A DNA stretch of 64,000 nt from Candidatus Altimarinota bacterium (GCA_028689205.1 JAQTWP010000002.1:141718-205717), one strand, 5' to 3'; shown: positions 1 to 11,614, counted from the stretch's first letter. Notes: generated by a model not told the origin, from the sequence alone. Made by a program: numbers and translations.

Positions 1-612
1 TTTTCACATACATACGAAATATTCCTCGAAACTTCTTTCTCTACAAGCCTTTGGTTTAGTTCTTTTGAGAATATTGTATTTCCTTTTGATTGGGAAAACC
101 AAATCATTAGTATCTTCTCCTACAAATACTTTAAGCAATAAATTACCTCATTTCTTAAGGAAAATTTCTGCAAAATCCAAAATAGCCAAATTAAGTTCTA
201 CACTTCTATATTGATCAACTCAAGTCTGACCAGTAGTTGAAGGTGCAATATCAGAAGTTATCAAATCAAATTGCCCAAATCACATTTCTTCAAACATTGC
301 TTTTAGTTTATCTTTTTCGAATATGCTTTCTTGAATAAGTGTCAAATTCTTGTAATTGAGAGGTTCAATTCTCTGAATATCTATTCATACTAGTTTAGCA
401 CTATCCCCTATTATCTTATGGATTACCTGCAAAAAACTACCTGGCGCAGCTCAGATATCCAGCACATTCTGTCATGGCTTAATTATGTTGTATTTTTCTT
501 GGATTTCTATTAGTTTAAAAGCGCTTCTTGCCCTGTATCATAATTTCTTTGCCTCGAGGAAATATTTATCCTGGATTACATAGGCTTTTGGGGTTTTCTT
601 TTTTGTTGACAT
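1..612 (-). CDS. rlmE: 23S rRNA 2'-O-methyltransferase RlmE/FtsJ (3' end cut by window edge)
   Basis: SAM-dependent methyltransferase of the RrmJ/FtsJ fold, which in other bacteria 2'-O-methylates a uridine in the 23S rRNA A-loop. The N-terminus has the conserved basic segment (YRARSAFKLIEI) carrying the first catalytic Lys. Motif I reads LDIGAAPGSFLQV with TGA-coded Gly, followed by SDIAPSTTG with the catalytic Asp and LLLKVF with the second Lys. The final Glu motif (EEYFVCMGK) is at the window edge, so only a few codons are missing. It starts at ATG 612 and is divergent from the gene at 661. The motif set is complete, so identification is firm. Confidence 0.93.
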
Positions 613-660
613 TATCAAAAATTAAATAGTATAGATGAATTTTAATTATAAAATATTACT

Positions 661-1248
661 ATGATTGAAATAGAGAATCTCAAAAATAATATAAAGTTAT
701 GAAAAATTAGTCAAGTATTTTCTAAACTTGATGATAAATCATTCATGAATATCGATGAAGCAAAAGAAATATTTTTGTTTCTTTATGATTATACAAATAG
801 TTTCAAAAATTCAAATACAACTCCACAAATTCTAAATCTAGCTGGTAGAATGCTTCAGTTTTGAATTAATCATGATAAATTAATAGTAGCAAAAACAAAA
901 AGAACTTTTTCTCAAATGAAAATATGCAAAGATATAATTAAAAAAGTAGAGCTATATAATTCTTGAGCTATTTGCTGAGCTATAGTTGACTTAGATTTAA
1001 TTAATAAATATTGAATGTGACTTTGTATATGAGATAGTTTTATATCTGATCTCTTAGTTACAATATCAGGGACTGAACTATGTTTTTTGATAGTTGAAAA
1101 TATTGCCTGAGGCAATGATGTTATACTTAATTCAAAATACGAAAAAAATAATATTGCAATTATTCAAGAAAAATTATGAATAAATTCTGAAAACAGAGTT
1201 TCTCCCCTTTCATCTTCAAGTATTTTAGAAATTATTCTAGAAAGCTAG
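661..1248 (+). CDS. Hypothetical protein, 195 aa
   Basis: An open frame of 195 codons from ATG to TAG, readable only with TGA as Gly (for example in the first 15 codons and in SGAICGAIVDLDL). The first half is mixed alpha-helical with many Lys and Asn. The middle, around residues 95-155, is more hydrophobic and Gly-rich (YGMGLCIGDSFISDLL), suggesting a folded alpha/beta core. I see no signal peptide, membrane helix or family signature. It lies 48 bp from the divergent rlmE and ends 3 bp before the convergent TerC gene. It is real by length, frame and code use, but I assign no function. Confidence 0.72.
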
Positions 1249-1251
1249 TAT

Positions 1252-2160
1252 TTATTTTAGTTTCATTTTACTTTTATAAAGAGAAACTAATTCAAGAATT
1301 ATAAAAAGTATTATTACAAGTAAAGTATATAGAATTGGCTTATGCGAATTAAGAAAAGCTGAGATTATATTTCCTAGGAAAATAAAAGTTAACAAAAGTG
1401 TAGTTATAAAAATAATTACAAGCATATATTTTTCTGAAAGCCAGTTTTTGAGTTTTTGTTCATTCATTGGTTTGATATATTTTTGATGTAATACTATAAA
1501 TAATGCCCCGATAAGGAATGTCGCAAAAGGCAATGTATTAAAATGAAAAACCTTATTAGTCAGATCTGTACTTCCTACTATTATCATTTCCATAGCAATA
1601 ATAAGTATAACGAATAATCAGACCCATTGTATTTGTGGATATTTTTCTAGATACCCTGCAATATAACTAGAAGCAAAAGCCATTAAAATAATTGATACAA
1701 CTAATCATAATCCAAGAGCTACAATATTACCATGAGAAGCTCAAGAAATTGCTAATACATTATCTAAGCTCATAGAAATATCAGCAATAATTATAGTGTA
1801 TATTGCGCGAAGCAAGTTAGTGTTTCAAGAAGTTTCATGGGATTCTGAACTTCATACTCTGAGTTCTTTGTAGAATTTCCACACAACATAAAGAAGCAGT
1901 AATCATCAAGCGAATTTTAATCATACAATACCAAGAAGTAGCGTCGCAAATATAGATAGAATTATTCTTAGAATAGTTGCAAGAAGGATTCAGAAAAAAA
2001 TAGCTTTTTTCCTTTCTTTTCACTTTAACTTACTAGTTGCAAGTCAAATTATAATTGCATTATCTCAGCTCATTATAATATCAATTATAATGATATTAAT
2101 TAAAATCATAAATCAACTTGTAGTAAGCAATTCTGCAAATTCCTTCATTATTATATCCAT
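1252..2160 (-). CDS. TerC family integral membrane protein
   Basis: A 302-residue polytopic membrane protein of the TerC/YjbE/Alx type, a family linked to manganese export and tellurium resistance. The two inverted half-repeats each begin with the family's acidic membrane motif: IIDIIMSGDNAIIIGLA near residues 19-35 and IIADISMSLDNVLAISGA in the middle. The Asp and Asn of these motifs are thought to bind metal. About seven hydrophobic helices are visible, with a charged cytoplasmic loop between the halves (KFYKELRVGSSESHETS). Several helix glycines are TGA. It starts at ATG 2160 and is a single gene. Metal specificity cannot be told from sequence. Confidence 0.88.
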
Positions 2161-2371
2161 AGGGAATTAAGTAAAAAATAAACGAAAAAAGTATATAACA
2201 ATAACACAGAAAGCAAAAAATAATTATAAAATATATTGTTATTAAATAGATGTTAATTATTATTTCTTTAAGATTTTCAAAGAAAAGATTATATTCTGGT
2301 AATTAAATTTGTATTTAAGACAATACGTAGTAGATTATATAAATAAAAATTGATAATATAATATTTTAATT

Positions 2372-3751
2372 ATGAATACAAAATTCAGCGATTATTTCAA
2401 AGAAAATTTCTTTCAAGATGAAGAAAATTTAAATGTTTTTTTGAATTCTTTAACCAAGAAACTGAAAAAAACTATAAGAATAAACACATCCAAAATATCC
2501 GTTGAAGAACTTAAAAAAAGAATGTTTGAACAAGATTATATTCTTACGCCAACTTTCCAAAAAAATGTATTCTATATTGAAAAATGAGAGAATCCAGATA
2601 AAGAAGAAAAAAAATTAGGCACTACACTTGAACATCTTTTATGATATTTTTATGTCCAAGAGTTATGAGCTAGTTCAAGCGTATTCTATCTTGCAAATTG
2701 AGAAATAGACAAAACTCCACATCTTATCCTTGACATGGCCGCAAGTCCTGGATGAAAAACTACACAATTGAGTGAATATTATCCAGATAGTTTCATAGTT
2801 GCTAATGAATTTGATAGCTCTAGAACTAAGCAGCTTATTATGAATATAGAAAGATTATGAGCAACTAATATATGAATAACTAATTATAATTGACAATACC
2901 TAGGCAGAATAAGTAATACTTTTGATAAAGTCCTTCTTGATGCGCCTTGCAGCTGAGAATGAACAGGATTCAAAACACTTGAAGCTCTTAAATTCTGGAA
3001 TATAAAAAATGTGAAAAAAATATCTGAATTACAAAAAAAATTATTCGAATCCGGACTTAATTCTCTGAAAGTTTGATGAGAAATGCTTTATTCTACTTGT
3101 ACAATGAATGAATTCGAGAATGAATGAGTAGTGGAATATATCAAAGAAAAACATCCCTGAAGTTTTGAAATATTATTCGAGAAAAGATTTTGGCCACATA
3201 TAGATGAGACTTGATGATTTTTCGTGTGCAAAATCAAAAAGTTAAAAGAAATAGAATACAGATCTTCAAAAAAAGAAGAGTTATTTAATGAAAATATAAA
3301 AAATCTTACAAGATGAGAAGAATCTATAATGAATAATTTTGGGAAGGAATTCTGAATAAATTTTGATAACTTCGAATTATTGAAATATTCTAATGAAATT
3401 ATAATAATTAATAAAAAACATCCTTATAATGAAATAAGTGGCAGAATATATTTTTTCAAATTAGGTCAAAGAATAGGTAAAATAGAAGAGTGACAATTCG
3501 TGCCAAATTACTATATATGAAGGGATTTTTGAATTTTGAAAATTCCAAAATATGAAATAAAGACAGAACAAGAATTAGATATCTATCTTAAATGAGCAGA
3601 AATCTGAGAAAATCTAGAATTTATTAAATGAAAAAAAATAGTATGAGATTATGTGCAGTTAATATATAACAGCGTTTCTGTTTGACTTTGAAAAATAAGT
3701 AGTGAATGAACTATCAAGAATTATTTCCCAAAATCATGGTTCAGGAAATAG
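2372..3751 (+). CDS. NOL1/NOP2/sun family RNA (cytosine-5) methyltransferase
   Basis: A 459-residue RNA m5C methyltransferase of the RsmB/RsmF family. After an N-terminal region typical of the family come motif I (LDMAASPGGKTTQL, about residues 120-133), motif IV with the first catalytic Cys (LLDAPCSGEGTGF) and motif VI with the second (LYSTCTMNEFENE). TGA encodes glycines in all of these. About 150 further C-terminal residues resemble the RNA-binding extension of RsmF/YebU, so 16S rRNA is the likely substrate. ATG 2372 has only AT-rich sequence before it. The gene ends 2 bp from the convergent 3754-5001 gene. Confidence 0.92.
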
Positions 3752-3753
3752 TT

Positions 3754-5001
3754 TTATTGAATTAAATTCAGTGTATAATTTTTACCATCTTTCTTAAAAA
3801 ATACATCATTACCTATAACTGAAATATCTTCTCATTTTAGTATACTTATAAGATTAGTTGATCATTTGTAATACAAATAAAGATTATTTCAAGTATTAAA
3901 AATATAGGCTCAATTAATCTTGAATACACTTACCTTACTTAAGTCTATATCATCTAGAGTTCAACTAAATTTGTTTTTTTCATCTATAAGTAAAAAAGTT
4001 CCTACGTTTCACTTATATCACAAAAACATTGTTTCTTTTGAAAATTCATATGAGTTTTTAATAGTATCAAATTCAGGTAAAACCAATTTGGTTTTCTTGG
4101 TATTTTCTAGGTTATACAAGTATCAATCTTCCAATATAAATGGCATACTGTCAATATGAGCCAGATTTTCAGGATCATAGATATATTTGTTGGAATGTAC
4201 ATATGTTCCCCAATCTCATCAATTACCATTATTATATATATTATTAGTAGTTAGAATTATATTATTATTAATTCTAAGAACTTTTTCATCTCATTTCATA
4301 GAACTTCAGTCTATAAAATCCATATTATCAAAACAAAATAACCTATCGTGATAAGTTCTTACATTATTACAAGTAATTTCTAATCATGTCGTTTTTGAAA
4401 TATATGGCTTTAGGATATTTGTATCAAAATCATAAACAAGGATGTTTCCATTATTTGAAAAATATTTATATCCAATATAGAAATAATCGTTTATAAATGT
4501 CTTGATTACATTGTAGTTATTATTTATAACTTGGACTTGTTTATCTTTTTTGGAGAATGCCAAATAATAATCGTCCACCTTTTTTATTTCATCATATTCC
4601 AATAATATAGGCTTGTACTTAAGTTTTTTGAATAGATTAATTGTTTCGTAATATATTGGATAATTCTTATTGAGATGTACATTGAATATTGAGCTAACAT
4701 AACCAGTAGAATAAACTTCTACATTATAATTACCATAATCAAATATTGATTTACTACTATTCGAATATGATTTACCATTAATGAAAATATTATCAGGATT
4801 CGGAAAAACATGAATATTAATAATTCAGAATTGTTTCAAGATATTTTTGGGATTAACTCAATCATTGATTTTAAAATCAACATTTACATAATATCACTGG
4901 AAAAAAAGATATAATAAACACGATGAAATAAAAACCATAAGCCAAAAAATTGCAGCCTTGTTCCTGCGCGAATGTATTTCTTCAATATAGGATTTTATCA
5001 T
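3754..5001 (-). CDS. Membrane-anchored protein with PEGA-like segment, 415 aa
   Basis: The N-terminus has a basic stretch followed by one hydrophobic helix at about residues 15-35 (AAIFWLMVFISSCLLYLFF), giving a type II anchored protein facing outward. Residues 40-110 (VNVDFKINDG...NIFINGKSYSNSSKSIFDYGNYNVEVYSTGY) resemble a PEGA beta-sandwich, found in surface proteins. The rest is beta-rich, with many short Asn/Asp/Tyr strands resembling a propeller (ILVYDFDTNILKPYI; KNYTLNLIQ at the end). I recognise no enzyme motif. It lies next to a membrane glycosyltransferase on the same strand, and an envelope role is inferred from the anchor and this context. Confidence 0.75.
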
Positions 5002-5066
5002 TGTTACTATTTCTTAGAATTAAGAATTTTTATATAAGTTGTTTATAATAAGTCAGTCTAGGTTAA

Positions 5067-6548
5067 TTATCTTTTCATTTTAGCAGTTGTTTCGAATGAA
5101 TCAATTCTCTTTCAGAAAAATAATCTTATTTGACTTTCTATAGCAGGAATTGAAAAAAGAGTTAATGCAAGAATTGGAATTGTAATCCATTGAAAAATAT
5201 TAAGTATATAATCTCTTTTTCTGAAGTGAGTATATTTTCTCATAATTAACACTGAGGCAATAGAAGGAAATGCAATTGTTGCGAATATCCAAGTAAATAT
5301 AATTGAAGTGGATAATGGAACTGCGAGAGTTGCTGTACTATTTTTCAGGTGATCAAAGATTCATGGAAAATAACCAATTACAAAAAGCATAATAGAACCT
5401 CCAGCCCAAAATGCATGATTCAAAGCTAAATATATAGTCTTTCTAAGTTTTTCATATAATTTAATTTTTTTGTTTTTGAAAAATTCTGGTATTACGAATT
5501 CAATATCAGTACATCACCATGACCATCTTCTTAATTGTTTGTATTGAGATTTAATAGTTCTATAAAGATTAACCTCTTCTACGATATCCATACGACAAAC
5601 CGCAGGCACATTAACTATTCTGAATACTCAATCAAAAGCAAAATAACTTCTCCAATATTGGAATCCATCTTCTACTATAGAAGTTTTTGACCAATAATCA
5701 GATTTTTTCAGACAATGAAGTGATTGTCAATAAACTGCAAAATTACGATAAAACTCTGGATTTTGTGACTCAGATAATTGCCAGAATGTAGTTCACATAG
5801 CTATTAATCTAGCGAAAAAAGTTCATTTGCTCCAGTTATTGGAATATACAGGTGTATATTGATATATTGCATTATTAGGCTTTTCTACAGTCAAGAAAAA
5901 GAAACTTGTTATAAGGAAAAAATTCTTTTCTACTTTTGTATCTGTGTCAATAGTATGAATTAATGTCATATTTTCATCCAATTCCACTAATTCCTCATAT
6001 TTTTTTACAGCATACGAAATATTAGATCCCTTAACTTTTCATTCTCATTTTAATCAGCTTGGATGAATTATATTAACTATTTTAATTGGTGAATTTTTGA
6101 ATCTCTCAATTATAAGTTCAGCGTCAATAATAGCATTAGGTCAACGCTCTTCTGTTGCAAGTAAGACTGTAATATTTTCCATATACGGGAAATCATTCGC
6201 AATTATTGATAGAATATTATCTTCTATTACACTAAAAGGCTCACTATATATTGGAACTATAACAACATGTTTTAATTTTTTTGCATCTTCTTTTATAACT
6301 TTTGTTTTGATATAATCTTTTTTATTTACTTTTAATAATTTGATATATGACGCTATAATATATATGTATGATTCAAAAGCCTTTACAGTCCAATAAGACA
6401 CATAAAAAGCTATGAAATAAAGTCCTACCTTATAATTAATTTTAAGAATAACAATTGGTATCAAAAAAATTAAAAAAAGGAATGTAAGAGGTAGTTTAGA
6501 TAAAAATTTTTCTGATAAGAAAAATGATTCTTGTTTCTTATTATTCAT
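5067..6548 (-). CDS. Processive family 2 membrane glycosyltransferase
   Basis: A 493-residue GT2-fold glycosyltransferase with membrane helices at both ends, like cellulose/hyaluronan synthase-type enzymes. Two N-terminal helices precede a cytoplasmic catalytic domain. It shows VVIVPIYSEP at the start of the fold, the metal-binding DxD motif (HTIDTDTKV), the acceptor Asp region (SIVEDGFQYW) and the QxxRW signature (KQLRRWSWG). At least four C-terminal helices follow. It probably makes or exports a surface polysaccharide or lipid-linked sugar; the donor cannot be told. It is followed 65 bp later by the anchored protein at 3754-5001. Confidence 0.9.
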
Positions 6549-6726
6549 TTAATTTACTTTTAAAAAATCCCACTAAATATAATCAAAAATTAAAAAAAAC
6601 AAGTATTAATGCAAATGATATATTTTTGGCAATACCCATTCACCAGATAAATACCAAAAAAATTATAATTACTCTAAATTAAAAGATAATTCTAGTTTAG
6701 AATAAGGAAAAATCAAAAGTTATAAA

Positions 6727-7464
6727 TTAAAAGAATCTAGTCTTGAATTCATCAAGAGTTATATCTTCGGTTTTTAAAACACTAAACATTTCTTTCTTTT
6801 TTTCAAGATCAATTTTATAAAAATCAACTATAGTTTGAAGAGAATATGGTAAAATAAGTTTTGCTTCTTTTGATAAAAAAATCTCTTTATTTACGCTCAT
6901 TAAATATTTGAAATATCATTTCTCTATTTTGGTAAAAAAATCATCCGCACTTACATTGAGTTCTAGAGCGAATAATGGTCAATAATAAAGAAAACTCTCT
7001 ATTCATTTACCAATATATCAAATATCAAAATCAGATAAAATAACTGAGTAACGATTTTCTCTTTTTCATCTTTCTTTAAAAACAGTTCACATTATAGAAT
7101 TACGAACAATACTATTATCAATAACAAAATCAGGATATTTTTTTTGAATTTTTTCTAGAGTTTCTGTCATTAGACTAAGAGAAATGAATTCATCCAAAGG
7201 CTGAGCTATTCAAGTATGACCAGCATCATGAAATAATGCAGCCACAAGCATTGATCTAAGTTCAAGTCAAGAAAATTTGTCTCATGGAAGTTCCAGTATA
7301 TAACTCGCAACATTGAGAGCATGTAAAAAATTATGAAAAGGATTTGGATTATAAAGATTTTTTGCTTCTTCAAGAATTTCTTTCATTATAAGTCAAGAAG
7401 CTAGAATTTTTTCTTCTAGAATTCTCATTTGTCTTTCTTTTTGAATAAAAATAGAATTACTCAT
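6727..7464 (-). CDS. HD-domain metal-dependent phosphohydrolase
   Basis: 245 residues with an HD-superfamily core. The first His is in NPFHNFLHALNV, the HD pair is in LVAALFHDAGH (about residues 85-95), and further helices end with LSDFDIGYIG, whose Asp could complete the metal site. The motif order resembles small HD phosphodiesterases and phosphatases. It lacks the GYP motif of cyclic-di-GMP-degrading HD-GYP proteins and the synthetase domain of RelA/SpoT. Substrate unknown; a nucleotide is most likely. It is transcribed alone, with a terminator-like hairpin at 7583-7618 on its upstream side. Confidence 0.8.
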
Positions 7465-7701
7465 ATGTTTAATATTAAGAATTAAATTTAATTTTGTTTA
7501 TAAAAAGATTTTTAGGAAATATAGAAGATTTCTCACTGTCGTTCGAAATGACAATTATTATAAATTTAATTGTAAGAGATTATTAAAAAAGTTCCAGTTT
7601 TAATTGGAACTTTTTTAATATAGGATTTTAATTTGTTTTAATAGATATTTCGACTTTACTTCGTTTTGCTCAATATGACAATGTCGGAAACCTCAGTTTT
7701 A
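7465..7701. terminator. Gap with strong hairpin (7583-7618) and two dispersed repeats
   Basis: The hairpin at 7583-7618 has 14-bp arms, TTAAAAAAGTTCCA and its complement, around an 8-base loop. It ends in a T run on either strand, so it can stop transcription both ways. It lies just past the 3' end of topA, which reads leftward and ends at 7702. At 7527-7553 is a dispersed palindromic repeat of the TGTCAT...ATCT class, and 7644-7685 holds a more degenerate copy. No gene was seen here. Confidence 0.75.
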
Positions 7702-9933
7702 TTATTCTTGTGATTCAGAACTATCTTTTGGTAGATTCTGAGCATTCTTACATTCAGGATAATTAGAACAAGCAAGGAAAGGTCATCTACGTGAGCTTTT
7801 TACATGCATAATTCAAGTTCCACATTTTTCACAAGTTTTTCATCAGAACTTCCCTTCTAGCTCTATATTTTTTTCATTTGGGATTTTACCAATCCATTTA
7901 ACTTCTGGATAAAGTGAACTAGCTAAGAAAGGTCAGAATCTTCAGATTTTTACAACTATAGTTCAACCTGCTTCACATTCTTTTCATTCATATTTTTCTT
8001 TTAATTCAGCCATTTTATCATTATCAGGATTTGCTTCTCCTGCAACGTTTTCTAGATATTTACACTTCGGGAAATTAGAACAACCTATGAATTTTCAAGT
8101 TTTTGAATATTTGTAGATAAGTCTTCAACCTTCACAATCTGGACAATCTCTTCCAACTTCTTCTACTACTTTTTCTGCTTCAGTCATTGTTTTATCAAGG
8201 TAAATTTTAAAATTTGTATAGAATTTTTCTAGCATTTGTATCCAATCAATTTTTCATGCTGATACTTCATCGAATTCTTCTTCAATTTTTGCTGTGAATT
8301 TGTAATCCATCATTTCTGGGAAATATTTATCCAAGAAATCATTAACGGTATATGGAATTCATTTCAAATCATTTGGATTCCTTGGTGCAAGTTTTTTCTC
8401 TATTTTTTCGACATATCATCTGTCTATTATTGTAGTTATAGTTGGAGCATAAGTTGAAGGACGACCAATTCATTCGCTTTCAAGTTTTTTAACCAACATC
8501 GCTTCTGTATAACGAGAAGGTGGTCTTGAGAAATTCTGGTTTACATTAAGGACATTAGATTTTACAATATCTCATTTATTAAGAAGTGGTAAATTCATAC
8601 CTTCTTCTTCATCTAATTCATCATCATTTCACTCGGTATAAAGTTTCATAAAACCTGGGAATTTGATAACTTCTCATTTAGAAATCCATTCTTGATCTTC
8701 TTTTCCTATTGGAGAAAAGTTATATGTAGTAGTTTCTATCTGGGCTTCTTGCATTTGTGAAGCCACAGTTCTTTCCCAAATCAATTTATATAGACGCAGT
8801 TCATTCCCTTCCAAATCCATCATATCTGGAGTTTTATCTATGTATGCTGGTCTTATTGCTTCATGAGCTTCTTGAGCATTTGCTTGTTTTGTTTTGAATT
8901 TTCTTCAGTTTGGAAGTGAATATTCCTTTCCGAAAGTTTCATCAATATATTTTTTAGAATTAGCTATAGCAAGATCAGAAAGATTAACACTATCAGTTCT
9001 CATATAAGTAATGTGTCAGTTCTGATAAAGCATTTGTGCAACTGTCATAGTTTGACTTACTCAGAAACCAAGTTTACGAGATGCTTCTTGTTGGAGAGTA
9101 GAAGTTGTAAAAGGAGCTCAAGGGAGTCTTACTGTATCTTTTTTGTCCGCATCAATTAGTTTGAAATCATCTGAGAAAGGAATTTCATAAAAAGCATTTC
9201 ATTTTTTATCCTTTTTTTGTTCTAGACTTTCTAGATTAACTCATAGAGTTGCAATGAATTTTTGGACCTCTTCAGCTGATTTTATTTTTTTACCTTTTCA
9301 AGATATTTTAGCGAATTCTGCAATAAAAGTAATTCAATTCCCTGTTAAGCTAACTTTTACTTTCCAACTTTCTTCTGGATTAAAAGCGTTTATTTCTCTT
9401 TCTCTTTCAATTATTAATTTTACAGCAACACTCTGCACTCTTCAAGCTGATAGTCATTTTTGGATTTTTTTCCAAAGTACTGGACTTGTTTTGAATCAAA
9501 CTAATCTATCAAGAAGCCTTCTGCATTGCTGAGCGTTAACCATATTAATGTCAAGTTTGCGTGGATTTTTGATTGCTTCATCAATTGCTGACTTTGTAAT
9601 TTCATGGAAAACTATTCTATTAACAGTATTTTCATCAAGTCAAAGAGCTTTACAAAGATGCCAACCTATCGCTTCTCATTCGCGGTCCTCATCCGTTGCT
9701 ATCCATACAGTTTCTGCTTCTTTTACAAGTTTTTTTAGTTCGTTTACTACTTTTTTCTTTTCTTCACTTATTTCATATGTTGGAGTGAACTTATTATCTA
9801 TATCTATTCATAATTCTTTTTTTGGTAAATCGCGGATATGTCCGAATGAAGCTTTTACTATAAAATCCTTACCTAGATATTTTTCAATTGTTTTTCATTT
9901 AGCTGGAGACTCGACTATTACTAGATTTTTCAT
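7702..9933 (-). CDS. topA: DNA topoisomerase I (type IA)
   Basis: 743 residues, the usual length for bacterial topoisomerase I, which relaxes negative supercoils through a 5'-phosphotyrosine. The N-terminal Toprim domain ([34 protein letters not shown]) carries the acidic metal site. The catalytic Tyr is in [10 protein letters not shown] near residue 307. [11 protein letters not shown] and the rest of the gate domain follow. The C-terminus has topoisomerase zinc ribbons: CPDCEGG...CSNFPKC and CEKCGTG...CSNYPEC are complete, while the one between them has lost most cysteines. TGA codes Gly in the SPAK loop. The start is ATG 9933. Confidence 0.97.
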
Positions 9934-10010
9934 TATATATGTTGATTAAAAATTGAGCATAACTCTATTTAATAGATTTTCAATGTCAAAAGATTTTTAT
10001 TATAAAAGCA

Positions 10011-10034
10011 ATAAGCCCGCAATTGCGGGCTTAT
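10011..10034. terminator. Perfect palindromic terminator between convergent-side small gene and topA
   Basis: A perfect 24-base palindrome: ATAAGCCCGC, loop AATT, then its exact complement. It lies 29 bases after the stop of the leftward 81-codon gene at 10064-10309 and upstream of topA. It ends that short transcript before topA. Confidence 0.8.
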
Positions 10035-10063
10035 CATAAGGTATTGTAAAAACTATTATTCAA

Positions 10064-10309
10064 TCAAAAAACTTTTTTTGGTGAAATAATTTCATACTCG
10101 GCATTGACACAGTCAATGAAAATCTGTATCAGGCTTTCCAAATTGTCTTTCAAGTGATGAATTTTTGAACTAATCAGTTTTTGGATCAATTTTTTTAATC
10201 CATAAAGACTTTTTATATTCTCAATTACTTCATCAGCATATACTACCTTGTTTCCATAATGGAAAATCTTGGACAACCTTTTTTCTGCATCAATGAATTC
10301 TTTTTCCAT
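10064..10309 (-). CDS. Small helical protein, 81 aa, UGA-free, possibly imported
   Basis: 81 residues, almost all helix with a heptad-like spacing of Leu/Ile (IENIKSLYGLKKLIQKLISSKI). No family was recognised. Its expression signals differ from the native genes: a clear Shine-Dalgarno AAGGAG (10317-10322), a -35/-10 pair TTGACA/TATAAA 16 bases apart (10404-10431) and a GC-rich terminator. Both glycines are GGA and there is no in-frame TGA, so it reads the same in the standard code. A 12-base palindrome TTAACTAGTTAA (10340-10351) lies between promoter and start and could be an operator. Function unknown; it may have come from a standard-code organism. Confidence 0.75.
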   Translation of the reverse strand: MEKEFIDAEKRLSKIFHYGNKVVYADEVIENIKSLYGLKKLIQKLISSKIHHLKDNLESLIQIFIDCVNAEYEIISPKKVF

Positions 10310-10403
10310 AGCAGTTCTCCTTCGTAGAATTAATCCAACTTAACTAGTTAAACAATAATTTTACCACCTTCACCTCCCTTTTTTTTATGTTTTTGTTTGA
10401 ATT

Positions 10404-10431
10404 TTTATATTTAAATAAATGTGTTTGTCAA
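10404..10431 (-). promoter_or_regulatory. Sigma-70-type promoter for the 81-aa gene
   Basis: On the minus strand TTGACA (10426-10431) and TATAAA (10404-10409) are separated by 16 bases. The predicted start leaves an untranslated leader of roughly 85-90 bases, containing a palindrome at 10340-10351 and the AAGGAG site. Confidence 0.6.
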
Positions 10432-10562
10432 AAAATTTTATTTATTTAACTCTTGCCATTACTAACTCTAATATTTGTAATTATAATAATTTTCGTATTA
10501 ATTATTTATTGTATTTAATAGATTTTGAATATAATTAGCTCGCATTTATTAAAAATATTAAT

Positions 10563-10847
10563 ATGAAAAAGATAATTACAGTAACATTACTGAGCTTAAC
10601 TTTATTAGTTTCTTGCTGAGAAAACAAGATAGAAACAGAAAATATATCTGAAAAAACAGAAAAAATAGAACTACAACCAAACAAAGTTGAAGAAAGTATA
10701 AAAATTGAAGAAAGTACTTGAAGTTATAATATAGAAGCAAGTACCTGAAGTACTGTGTCTGCTAGTTGAGAATTATCAGATTCTTGAAGTGACGAAGCTC
10801 TTGATGAAATTGATAAATTAATTGAAGAGATATCAAAAGAGAAGTAA
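10563..10847 (+). CDS. Small Ser/Glu-rich lipoprotein, 94 aa
   Basis: A 94-residue exported lipoprotein. MKKIITVTLLSLTLLVSCG has a basic N-region, a hydrophobic core and a lipobox (LVSC) with the acylated Cys at residue 19, followed by TGA-coded Gly. The mature part is low complexity: Glu/Ser/Thr-rich with two short STGS repeats (ESTGSYNIEASTGST). It ends in an acidic amphipathic helix (SDEALDEIDKLIEEISKEK). Such tails usually act as flexible spacers or protein-binding helices. No known domain. It starts at ATG 10563 and is possibly co-directional with the gene at 10931. Confidence 0.8.
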
Positions 10848-10930
10848 TACCTTTTAATAAACCACATATTTTGACTTAATTTTGTTTAAACGTTATAGTT
10901 AAAAAGTATTTTATTATTAATAATATTATT

Positions 10931-11614
10931 ATGACAATAAAACTAGATGGAAACATTCCTGTTGTACTTGAAAAACCATTAAATCTAGCAACAGAAGAAA
11001 ATAAAATATCTCCTGAAGTTGAAAAATTAACTGAGACAACTGCTAAAATTACTATGGATTTAATTCAATCAAAGCAAGAAGAAATTGTTGATGCAATAGA
11101 AATAAATGAAGATTCATTATTTGAACAACTTGATACTTTATCGGAAGAATTAAAAGATTCACTAGCACTTTATAAGGAAATGACAAATGAAGAATTTTGA
11201 TGAATTGAAGGCTCATACGCAGATATAGAATATCCTATTAATCCAGAGAGAACAAAACTACTTAATCCAGAAAATGTACAAGCTAATGCAATATTTTCTA
11301 ATATTGAACTTGATAATCCAGAAAATGTAGCTTTTTATAATAATCTATTGAGCAGATTAAAAGAAAAAGAAACCAAAATACAAGCACAAATGCTTTGTTT
11401 GATAGATTATGCGAATGTTTTTCTAGCTAAATATTTTGATTGAAAATTGTGAAGTGAATTCAATAAATGATATTTAATTTCTCTTAATATAATTCCCGAC
11501 TTAAAATATCAAGATTTCATAAAAAATATATTTGAGTTATATGATAAAGATTCAAAAAAAATGTTTAGTGCTACAAAAACAATAGATTGGAAAGAATTAT
11601 ACAAAACTAAATAA
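10931..11614 (+). CDS. Hypothetical cytoplasmic protein, 227 aa
   Basis: 227 residues, acidic at the N-terminus (EVEKLTETTAKITMDLIQSKQEEIVDAIEINED) with long predicted helices and probable coiled-coil character. It then has a more mixed C-terminal half (NLLSRLKEKETKIQAQMLCLIDYANVF). TGA codes Gly at residues 90-91 and later. No signal peptide, membrane helix or recognised domain. It starts at ATG 10931 after an AT-rich leader and is followed by a strong terminator at 11651. Real by length and frame; function unknown. Confidence 0.72.

Noticed and set aside
2372-3751. Many apparent in-frame stops (TGA) suggesting pseudogenes or frameshifts
   Set aside because: The interrupted frames join seamlessly into full-length conserved proteins when TGA is read as Gly; no base insertions or deletions are needed, so these are intact genes.
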